Source: an uncultured Faecalibacterium sp.
GTDB taxonomy: Bacteria > Bacillota > Clostridia > Oscillospirales > Ruminococcaceae
Length of the DNA: 63,522 nucleotides
Assembly (NCBI GenBank): GCA_934533135.1
Contig: CAKTBG010000013.1
Span: forward strand, 1 to 63,522
Reading direction: 5' to 3'
Both the position numbers and the translations under genes were made by a program. How positions within the stretch are numbered: the stretch's first letter is position 1; each line of letters starts with the position of its first letter. Shown here one piece after another: positions 8,009 through 14,488 of the stretch. Below the pieces are notes generated by a model. It was given only the letters and a program-made list of their open reading frames with translations, had not been told where the DNA came from and made no database searches.

Positions 8009-8233
8009 TTATTCACGAAAGGATTCCAGATATTCGTCCAGCACTTCTACGTTCACCAGTGCAATGCGTTTCAGCCGGACGATGGCGTGAGCATCCTGTG
8101 CGACTTGTCGGAAGGAGTTTTTGCCCATCGAGTAGAGGACTGCCCCTTCCTCGTAGCGAACGTATTTCTTTTTCTTTCCAGCCAGCAGTTTTTCCAGTTC
8201 AGGAACTTCAACCGAGTTTCGCTTATGTGCCAT
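8009..8233 (-). CDS. DUF6462 family protein (right copy), possible excisionase-like factor
   Basis: A 74-residue paralogue of the protein at 5222-5452. Shared features are E-V-P-E-L-E-K, the K-K-K-K-Y patch, YEEGAVLYSMGKNSFR, a central D-A-H-A helix and the ending L-D-E-Y-L. ATG at 8233 is preceded by AAAGGAG; the frame opens 7 codons earlier at a TTG. It is the attachment-site-proximal gene of the 2.8-kb islet and is transcribed away from lysS. A recombination-directionality role is inferred only from size, charge and repeated linkage to the direct repeats. Confidence 0.7.
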   Translation of the reverse strand: MAHKRNSVEVPELEKLLAGKKKKYVRYEEGAVLYSMGKNSFRQVAQDAHAIVRLKRIALVNVEVLDEYLESFRE

Positions 8234-8291
8234 GGTATTCTTCTCCTTTGTCAAGGTTATGTGGTATACTTACATATCAGGATATAGAAAA

Positions 8292-8333
8292 AGGACACTC
8301 CACTTTCAGCATTCGCTGATGGTGAAATGTCCT
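8292..8333. repeat. Nested palindrome upstream of the right DUF6462 gene
   Basis: Counterpart of 5511-5552, with the same AGGACA/TGTCCT outer arms. About 100 bp around each copy is conserved, including TTTTCTCGTTTACAGTT just beyond the palindrome. Confidence 0.55.
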
Positions 8334-8503
8334 CTTGGCTGTTTTCTCGTTTACAGTTTTCTGCTGGATGTGGAACAGGCGAAAACCCGTCACGCTCCGT
8401 TTGGGATTTTTGCCTTCTCCGACAAGCCCCTAAGAAATCCGTCTGAATATTCAGATTTTTAGTACATTCAGGGTCGGATTTTCAGTTCATGCGGACTGTC
8501 GGG

Positions 8504-8549
8504 GACACAAGGATTACCACGTAGCTTAGTTAGATTCCGGGCGCATCGT
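8504..8549. other. Attachment-site copy (right), overlapping the lysS 3' end
   Basis: Identical over 46 bp to 5721-5766. It includes the last seven lysS codons and the stop, so integration rebuilds the lysS coding end. Confidence 0.7.
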
Positions 8550-10037
8550 CGGGAACAGCAGAACATCCCGGATAGAGGCACTATCGGTGAGCAGCATCAC
8601 GAGGCGATCGACGCCGAAGCCGAGGCCGCCCGTGGGGGGCAGGCCGTACTCGAGGGCGTTGACGTAATCATAATCGACCTGCGCCTTGCAGTCCGGTTCG
8701 ATGGCCTTGCGCTCGGCGACCTGACGCTCGAAGCGGCCCTTCTGATCGACGGGGTCATTCAGCTCGCTGAAGGCGTTGCCATACTCGGTGCAGTCGATGA
8801 AGTACTCGAACCGCTCGGTAAAGGCGGGATCCCCGGGCTTACGCTTAGCCAGCGGGCTGATCTCGACCGGGTAATCATAGATGAAGGTCGGCTGGATCAG
8901 TTTATCCTCGACGAATGCATCGAAAAACTCGGCCAGGATCGCACCCTTGGTGGGCACCTCGGGCAGCTCGACGTTGTGCGCCTTTGCGCTGGCAATGGCG
9001 TCCTCGTCGGTCTTCCAGTCGTTGAAATCGACGCCGGAATACTTCTTGACGGCTTCGATCATGGTCAGACGCTCCCAGTGACCCATGTCGATCTGCTTGC
9101 CCTGATAGGTGATCTCAAGGCTGCCGCAGATCTTGAGGGTCAGACGCTTGTACAGCTCCTCGACCAGATCCATCATGCCGTGGAAATCGGTGAAAGCCTG
9201 ATACAGCTCGATGGTGGTGAACTCGGGGTTGTGCTTGGGATCCATGCCCTCATTGCGGAAGATGCGGCCGACCTCGTACACACGATCCATACCGCCGACG
9301 ATCAGACGCTTCAGGTACAGCTCGGTCTCGATGCGGAGCACCATGTCCATGTTCAAGGTGTTGTGGTGGGTGTAGAAGGGGCGTGCGGATGCACCGATCT
9401 CGAATGGGGTCAGGATCGGGGTATCGACCTCGAGGAAGCCCTTTTCATCCAGATAGGCGCGGATCTCTTTCAGGATCTGGCTGCGCTTGACGAAGGTATC
9501 CTTGACCTCGGGGTTGGCGATCAGATCCACATAACGCTGCCGATACCGCATCTCGGTGTCGGTCAGGCCGTGGAATTTCTCGGGCAGGGGGCGCAGGCTC
9601 TTGGCCAGCAGGGTGATCTCCTCGGCACGGACGCTCAGCTCGCCGGTCTTGGTGCGGAACACCTCGCCCTTAACGCCGATGATATCGCCGACATCCAGCT
9701 TTTTGAAGGCTGCATACGGCTCATCGCCCAGCTCGTCGCGGCGGACGTACAGCTGGATATCGCCCTTGTCGTCGCGCAGGTGGGCAAAGCTTGCCTTGCC
9801 CATAACGCGCTTGGACATCATACGGCCTGCCAGCGCGACCTTCTTGCCGGAGTCGCTCTCATTGGGCAGATCCTGAAACTCTTCCTTCAGGTCAGCAGAA
9901 TATGCGTCCTGCGGGAACTTGGTCAGGGTAAACGGATCCTGACCGGCAGCCTGCAGGTCGGCCAACTTCTGGCGGCGCACCTGCACCTGCTCGCTCTCGC
10001 TCAGACCCGCCGCCGGGTTTCTCTTTTGCTCTTCCAT
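8526..10037 (-). CDS. lysS: Lysyl-tRNA synthetase (class II)
   Basis: A 503-residue class II LysRS that charges tRNA-Lys in the cytoplasm. The N-terminal OB-fold anticodon-binding domain (about residues 65-150, with V-A-L-A-G-R-M-M-S-K-R) is followed by the catalytic domain. Motif 2 is FRNEGMDPKHNPEFT near 262, and motif 3 lies at the C-terminus with GLGFGVDRL and the family ending L-L-F-P-T-M-R-P. Length is normal. The gene is 17 bp downstream of greA and probably co-transcribed with it. Its last codons form the attachment site used by the elements to the left; the protein is not truncated. Confidence 0.95.
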   Translation of the reverse strand: MEEQKRNPAAGLSESEQVQVRRQKLADLQAAGQDPFTLTKFPQDAYSADLKEEFQDLPNESDSGKKVALAGRMMSKRVMGKASFAHLRDDKGDIQLYVRRDELGDEPYAAFKKLDVGDIIGVKGEVFRTKTGELSVRAEEITLLAKSLRPLPEKFHGLTDTEMRYRQRYVDLIANPEVKDTFVKRSQILKEIRAYLDEKGFLEVDTPILTPFEIGASARPFYTHHNTLNMDMVLRIETELYLKRLIVGGMDRVYEVGRIFRNEGMDPKHNPEFTTIELYQAFTDFHGMMDLVEELYKRLTLKICGSLEITYQGKQIDMGHWERLTMIEAVKKYSGVDFNDWKTDEDAIASAKAHNVELPEVPTKGAILAEFFDAFVEDKLIQPTFIYDYPVEISPLAKRKPGDPAFTERFEYFIDCTEYGNAFSELNDPVDQKGRFERQVAERKAIEPDCKAQVDYDYVNALEYGLPPTGGLGFGVDRLVMLLTDSASIRDVLLFPTMRPESN

Positions 10038-10054
10038 TGCTTCCTCCGCTTTTC

Positions 10055-10540
10055 TCAGCCCTTGGCGTGGGTGATGCTCAGCACCTTGTAGATGACCGAC
10101 TGACCGGACGGCAGCAGAACCTCTGCCTCCTCGCCAACGGCCTTCCCCAGCAGGCCGTGACCGACCGGGCTTTCGTCGCTGATCTTGCCGTTCAGCGGAT
10201 CTGCCTCGGTGCGGCCGACAATGTCGTACTCTTCCTTCTCGTCCTCGCCTTCCATCTGGATGGCAACGTGGGTACCGACGGCCACGTTCTCCACGCTCAG
10301 CTCGCTCTCGTCGATGACGATGGCGTTCTTGACCATCTGCTCCAGCTCGGTGATCCGGTTCTCGACCAGACCCTGCGTGTTCTTGGCCTCGTCGTACTCG
10401 CTGTTCTCAGACAGGTCGCCGTGGCTGCGGGCTTCCTTGATCTCTTCGGCCAGTTCCTTACGGCGGACCGTCTTGAGGTATTCCAGCTCCTCCTGCATTG
10501 CTTTCAGGCCGGCAGCGGACATCTTGATTTCTTGTGCCAT
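10055..10540 (-). CDS. greA: Transcription elongation factor GreA
   Basis: A 161-residue GreA. It enters the RNA polymerase secondary channel and promotes cleavage of backtracked transcripts. The N-terminal coiled coil spans about residues 5-75, with the tip segment D-L-S-E-N-S-E-Y-D-E-A-K, whose acidic residues act at the polymerase active site. The C-terminal FKBP-like domain includes S-P-V-G-H-G-L-L-G-K. AAGGAG precedes the start, and a strong sigma-A promoter lies about 85 bp upstream. It is first in a two-gene unit with lysS. Confidence 0.95.
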   Translation of the reverse strand: MAQEIKMSAAGLKAMQEELEYLKTVRRKELAEEIKEARSHGDLSENSEYDEAKNTQGLVENRITELEQMVKNAIVIDESELSVENVAVGTHVAIQMEGEDEKEEYDIVGRTEADPLNGKISDESPVGHGLLGKAVGEEAEVLLPSGQSVIYKVLSITHAKG

Positions 10541-10623
10541 GTGGGAATCTCTCCTTGTCTATTTGTTGGGTGCGCCCCGCTTTGGGGAACAAAACCGCAC
10601 ACGAATGCCATTTCGACTACACC

Positions 10624-10652
10624 ATTATAATAGCAAGCAGCGGGCTTGTCAA
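10624..10652 (-). promoter_or_regulatory. Consensus promoter of greA-lysS
   Basis: Minus strand TTGACA (10652-10647), 17 bp, TATAAT (10629-10624): a perfect sigma-A consensus. Confidence 0.85.
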
Positions 10653-10685
10653 TGAAAGAACCGCCCAGCGGCACAAAAAATCCAA

Positions 10686-10720
10686 CAAAAAGCCCCGTCG
10701 GGCAGGTGTCCGGCAGGGCT
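10686..10720 (-). terminator. Terminator of the bgl-type operon
   Basis: A GC-rich hairpin with AGCCC and GGGGCT arms followed on the minus strand by TTTTTG lies 12 bp past the YdjC gene and before the greA promoter. Confidence 0.75.
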
Positions 10721-10731
10721 GTGAGTTTGTA

Positions 10732-11496
10732 TTACATTTCATCGTAGGTGACGAGCTGAACATTCTGTTCCTCGAGCCAATTCCGGATGGCCGGGTCAGT
10801 CAGCATCGCGACCTCTTTCGGGCGAGGGGTAACGAGAGAAGAATGGTTCATGAGGTAGTCGTCGATATAGCCGGGATGGCAGACGAACATCGGACATTCG
10901 TTATCCTTATACGCGGCGAGGACGGCCTTTTTCAGGCTTTCCGCCGGGTCGTAGTCCGGCTTCATACTCTCCATCCGGGTGATGAGGACAGTGTTTTTGA
11001 ACTGCACACCGGTCGGCTCAAAGCAGGCCGGGAGATAGGGCAGGTCATATTTTTCGGCGACGATTTCAAGACCACGGGCGAGATTCTGGTTCAGGACAGC
11101 GTGTGCCTCGAAGTAATGGGGTTTCTCGCCGGTCAGTTCCAGATACCGCTGATACTGCGCCTCGATTTCAATTACCATTTCATCCAGCGAGACGATCTCC
11201 TCGCCTTTTTTCCACGCTTCCCGATAGGTGCGGCTGCTCTTCAGATTGCCGTTTTCATCCAGCAGGCTAGGGATCTTCGCCGGGTCGGCGCAGGGCTTGC
11301 CAAGGCAGACATTGGTGTGCATCCCGAAGCAGACGCCGGAGCCTTTCAGCAGATCGACACCATGCTTGCTTTCCGGCATATTCGGCATGACACCTGCCGA
11401 GCGGATGATGCCGTTCCATACACTGTCGGCGATACCATAGTTGACACCGCGGCAGTAACCAATGTCGTCAGCACGAACCAGAATACGTCTTTTCAT
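10732..11496 (-). CDS. YdjC/ChbG family carbohydrate deacetylase
   Basis: A 254-residue YdjC-family protein. Known members such as ChbG remove an acetyl group from phosphorylated chitobiose-type sugars using a bound metal. The expected ligands are visible: the D-D pair in RADDIGYCRG near residue 10, the His in FGMHTN near 60 and the His in EAHAVLN near 132; a further conserved segment is CHPGYID. It is last in an operon with a PTS permease and a BglG-type antiterminator, 20 bp after the permease. The likely substrate is therefore an N-acetylated disaccharide or glycoside phosphorylated during uptake. No phospho-glycosidase gene is present in the operon. Confidence 0.8.
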   Translation of the reverse strand: MKRRILVRADDIGYCRGVNYGIADSVWNGIIRSAGVMPNMPESKHGVDLLKGSGVCFGMHTNVCLGKPCADPAKIPSLLDENGNLKSSRTYREAWKKGEEIVSLDEMVIEIEAQYQRYLELTGEKPHYFEAHAVLNQNLARGLEIVAEKYDLPYLPACFEPTGVQFKNTVLITRMESMKPDYDPAESLKKAVLAAYKDNECPMFVCHPGYIDDYLMNHSSLVTPRPKEVAMLTDPAIRNWLEEQNVQLVTYDEM

Positions 11497-11516
11497 CTTT
11501 TTTTGCCTCTCAAAAA

Positions 11517-13136
11517 TCAGTTCTTTTTCGGTTCACGGCAGAGCAGATAGGTTGCGATTGCAGCCACGACGATGGCAACGATACCGGAGATCACGCCATT
11601 GATGATGTTGGACGCGTTTCCGCCGGTATATGCAGTCAGCGCAAGGAAGTTGGCGACAGGAACCAAGACATATGCCTTGACGCCCATCAGACCTGCGTAC
11701 AGACCGCCTGCGGCACCGCCGATCGCCATGCCGATGAACGGCTTTTTATATTTCATGCCGATGCCGTACAGACCCGGCTCCGTAACACCGCCGATGATCT
11801 CGGCGATCGTGTAGCTCCAGCTCAGCGCGCGCTCTTCTTTATCACGCAGTGCCAGAGCCATGCCGATGCACATACCGGTGACAGACATGCTTGCGGCAAC
11901 CGCACCCAGCGAAACGACCGGATCATAGCCGTTTGCGGCAAACAGCTGGATCATCTGAGCAATCAGGACATGGTGCATACCGGTCATGACGAGGAACTCC
12001 CACAGTGCGCCGATAACTGCTGCGCCGAGGAAACCGAAGTGATTGCCGAACCAGATAACTGCCGCGCAGATATAATTGCCGAGGAAGCCGCCAATCGGGC
12101 CGCAGACACACAGAGCAATCGGAAGCATGATTGCAGTCGTCAGGGTCGGAACCAGCATGATTTTCACAGCGTCCGGGATGTGCTTTTTCAGGAACTTCTC
12201 CACATAGCTCATGATCCAGACCGTGAGCAGAATGGGAAGAATGGTGCTGCTGTAATTCTGCGGCGTGCAGGGAATTCCGTAGACATCAAAGGCAACACCT
12301 TCGTTCGCCATGTTTACAAATGTCGGATGCAGTAAAATCGCACCCATGAAGATGCCCATAACAGGCGACGCATTGAGCTTTTTAGCCGCCGTATAACCAA
12401 TAAGGAGTGGGAAGAAGTAGTATCCTGCATCACCAACAAAGGTAAACAGCGTGTACAGGTTGCTATCGGTCGAAAGGATTCCCAACATGTCCGGGCCAAA
12501 TACGGCAACGATACTTTTGAAAATTGCAGCTGCCAGAACGACCGGAATGATTGGGGTCAAACTTCCAGACAGGTACGCCATAATGTTACTGCCGACTTTT
12601 TTCAAAGTCAACGGCTCCTTGGGAGCATCCAGATTTTCATTGACAGCCTCAGTCTGCTGGATACCTGCCAGTGTGCAGACTTCCTGATAGACTTTATCTA
12701 CATTCGTTCCGATAATAATCTGATACTGTCCACCCGTACGAGCAACACCCATAACGCCCTTGATGGATTTAATTTCGTCATCGCTGGGCTTGTTCATGTC
12801 TTTCAGATTAAAGCGCAAACGGGTCATGCAGTGAGCCACTGCTTTTACATTTTCTTTTCCGCCAACTGCGCGCAAAACGTCAGCTGCAATCTGCTGATTG
12901 TTCGCCATAAAGGGAACCTCCTCTTTCTTCTCCGAGGTTCCAAAACAGACCGTGAGACGGCTGCGGCCCAGTTTTGCCGAGGTGACTTCCGGCAGCTTGC
13001 GGACAGCATCCAGTTCCACCAGACTGGCGTCTTTCAGGGTGGCATAGAGCGTCTTGTCCTGAAATTCACACAGGCTGGTGTTTTCTTTTCCGCCAACCAG
13101 CGGCAGAAATTCTGTCAGAAACTTTTCACGATCCAT
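11517..13136 (-). CDS. PTS EIIBC transporter (glucose/beta-glucoside superfamily) with an extra degenerate EIIB at the N-terminus
   Basis: A 539-residue sugar phosphotransferase permease. Residues about 1-70 resemble an EIIB domain (VGGKEN near 12, then L-K-D-A-S-L-V-E) but lack the C-x-T-R-L-R site. A second, normal EIIB follows (about 80-150) with the phosphorylated Cys in HCMTRLRF. The EIIC membrane domain fills the rest, with about 10 hydrophobic segments and T-E-P-G-L-Y-G-I-G. No EIIA domain is present, so it must borrow one. ATG at 13136 is supported by GGGAGG upstream. It sits between the antiterminator and the deacetylase genes. The substrate is unknown; the deacetylase suggests an acetylated sugar. 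Confidence 0.85.
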   Translation of the reverse strand: MDREKFLTEFLPLVGGKENTSLCEFQDKTLYATLKDASLVELDAVRKLPEVTSAKLGRSRLTVCFGTSEKKEEVPFMANNQQIAADVLRAVGGKENVKAVAHCMTRLRFNLKDMNKPSDDEIKSIKGVMGVARTGGQYQIIIGTNVDKVYQEVCTLAGIQQTEAVNENLDAPKEPLTLKKVGSNIMAYLSGSLTPIIPVVLAAAIFKSIVAVFGPDMLGILSTDSNLYTLFTFVGDAGYYFFPLLIGYTAAKKLNASPVMGIFMGAILLHPTFVNMANEGVAFDVYGIPCTPQNYSSTILPILLTVWIMSYVEKFLKKHIPDAVKIMLVPTLTTAIMLPIALCVCGPIGGFLGNYICAAVIWFGNHFGFLGAAVIGALWEFLVMTGMHHVLIAQMIQLFAANGYDPVVSLGAVAASMSVTGMCIGMALALRDKEERALSWSYTIAEIIGGVTEPGLYGIGMKYKKPFIGMAIGGAAGGLYAGLMGVKAYVLVPVANFLALTAYTGGNASNIINGVISGIVAIVVAAIATYLLCREPKKN

Positions 13137-13216
13137 CGTGAGAACCTCCCATTGGTAAATCATCTATCTGTATCCGGCAGAACGCGCGCATCTCCCGCCG
13201 GAAACATTCAAAAAAA

Positions 13217-14047
13217 TCAGTCGTCTTTCCGGCTCTGCACACGGTAGATGTGCAGCATCAGGTAAAGCACTTCATCCCGGCTGCAGTGCCAGCCGTATTT
13301 CTGCTCGATGGTCTTTGCGACCTCACAGGCACAAGCATAAACCTCGGGATACTCTGCCGAAAGCTCGGTCAGCATCCCGCCGCTCCCCTGCTCCATCGCC
13401 GTACCCATACTCAGGCGGCGGACCAAAAACTGAATATGCATGGCAAAACGAGCGTAGTTGTAACTTTCATGATCCAGCGTAATGTGCAGCGTCTGCTCCA
13501 CCACCGCCGTTACCGCTTCCAGCACTTCCACCGCCATGAGGGTCGAGTGCAGGTCGCTGCCCTCCAACTCGGCATTGACGATATGCAGTGCGATGCTGAC
13601 CGCCTCGGCACGGGGCAGACCTCCGCCGGTACGCAGACGAATCGTCTCCAGCGCACGCAGCCCCAGCTCATATTCCAGCGGGTAAAGGTGCTTTACATCA
13701 TAACTCAGCGGCGTTGCCAGCTGGATGCCCTGCTGCTCTCGCTGCAGCGCAAATGCAATGTGGTCTGCCAGCGTAAACGGCAGGTTCGGGTTCAGCTCCA
13801 TCTCCAACAGGATCTCGGCCTGCTCCGCAATGTCCGCGCCGGCCATCAGGGTCTCTTCGGGCAGGCTGGACACCATCTCGTAATACTGCGGATCCACATC
13901 GTAGAAGGTCCGGTAGATCACCGACAGATCCGTCAGCTCACAGGGCATCGTGTGGAAGCCGACGCCCTTGCCCAGCACGACCATCTCCCGCCCTCTCTTG
14001 TCCTGCGCGACCGCAGCATTGTTGTTGATCTTCCGCAGCAGTTTCAA
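13217..14047 (-). CDS. BglG/LicT family transcription antiterminator
   Basis: A 276-residue antiterminator that binds a leader RNA when its sugar is being taken up. The N-terminal RNA-binding (CAT) domain (about 1-58) shows INNNAAVA and GKGVGF. Two PRD domains follow, with conserved His residues in LADHIAFAL and H-L-Y-P-L-E in PRD1, and ALHIVNAE and LMLHIYRV in PRD2. Length is typical. It is first in an operon with the PTS permease and deacetylase, so phosphorylation by the PTS probably controls it. A roughly 180-nt leader separates it from its own promoter, as expected for autoregulated family members. Confidence 0.9.
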   Translation of the reverse strand: MKLLRKINNNAAVAQDKRGREMVVLGKGVGFHTMPCELTDLSVIYRTFYDVDPQYYEMVSSLPEETLMAGADIAEQAEILLEMELNPNLPFTLADHIAFALQREQQGIQLATPLSYDVKHLYPLEYELGLRALETIRLRTGGGLPRAEAVSIALHIVNAELEGSDLHSTLMAVEVLEAVTAVVEQTLHITLDHESYNYARFAMHIQFLVRRLSMGTAMEQGSGGMLTELSAEYPEVYACACEVAKTIEQKYGWHCSRDEVLYLMLHIYRVQSRKDD

Positions 14048-14227
14048 AGCGGTGCCCTCCCTTTCCGGCCAAATCTATATCCAAAAATATCGTTACAAAA
14101 GAAAAACCTCGGACAGCATACTACCACACAGAAATACAGCACCGCCTAGGTGATGCCATACCAGTTCTGCGAGTAGCGCCTCCCGAGGAGTAACGACTCG
14201 TTTAATTGTCTGCAAACAGAATAGCAA
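14048..14227 (-). promoter_or_regulatory. Leader of the bglG-PTS operon, probable antitermination region
   Basis: The transcript leader before the antiterminator gene is about 180 nt. It holds a GC stem-loop near 14186-14170 (CTCCTCGGGAGG), an imperfect hairpin near 14155-14138 and a T-rich stretch (TTTTTCTTTT, 14107-14098). I could not match the classical RAT sequence base for base, so the antiterminator site itself is not placed. Confidence 0.4.
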
Positions 14228-14233
14228 ATTTCC

Positions 14234-14262
14234 ATTGTAAAGTCTATTCGCAGGTTCGACAA
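14234..14262 (-). promoter_or_regulatory. Promoter of the bglG-PTS-ydjC operon
   Basis: Minus strand TTGTCG (14262-14257), 17 bp, TACAAT (14239-14234). Confidence 0.6.
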
Positions 14263-14310
14263 AAACTTTCTTTAAAATTCTGACATCCTGCCCAAACGAT
14301 GGACACAACA

Positions 14311-14348
14311 AAAAGCCCCGCCGACAGAGGGAAGTGTCAGCAGGGCTT
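14311..14348 (-). terminator. Terminator after the EF-G-like gene
   Basis: A hairpin with AAGCCCTGCTGACA and GTCGGCGGGGCTT arms followed by TTTTG on the minus strand, between the EF-G-like gene and the bgl promoter. Confidence 0.7.
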
Positions 14349-14359
14349 GAAGATGTCTA

Positions 14360-14410
14360 CCCTCTCAGTCTGCTCCGCAGCCAGCTCTCCCAAAGGGAGA
14401 GCCCTTGGCA
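14360..14410. repeat. Intergenic repeat copy 1 (partial)
   Basis: Starts with CCCTCTCAGTC, then a CTGCTCCGCAG hairpin and CTCTCCCAAAGGGAGAGCC. One end only; the far terminus is missing. Confidence 0.65.
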
Positions 14411-14488
14411 TATCGGGCAGCACTGAGCTGTACGCTTAGAAAATTTGTGCCGTAAACGAGCGGGCCTTGCAGTCAGACTTCAGGCACT

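Larger units (their letters stand above)
5721..8549. mobile_element. Defence islet bounded by lysS-derived direct repeats
   Basis: A unit of about 2.78 kb (start of one repeat to start of the next) carrying rloB-like, rloA-like and DUF6462 genes. No integrase is present between the repeats, so it would depend on an enzyme in trans, perhaps from the element to its left or one outside the window. The rlo genes are much more A+T-rich than the flanking chromosome. The left-hand element has the same arrangement of repeat, nested palindrome and DUF6462, which points to tandem accretion of related elements. Confidence 0.6.

Noticed and set aside
13137..13216. A CCGGC/GCCGG hairpin between the antiterminator and PTS genes as a second attenuator
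   Set aside because: No T run follows, and the short gap is better explained as a processing or stability hairpin.
14093..14311. A 72-codon minus-strand frame before the bglG-type gene
   Set aside because: It covers the bgl promoter and leader; no ribosome site and no family resemblance.
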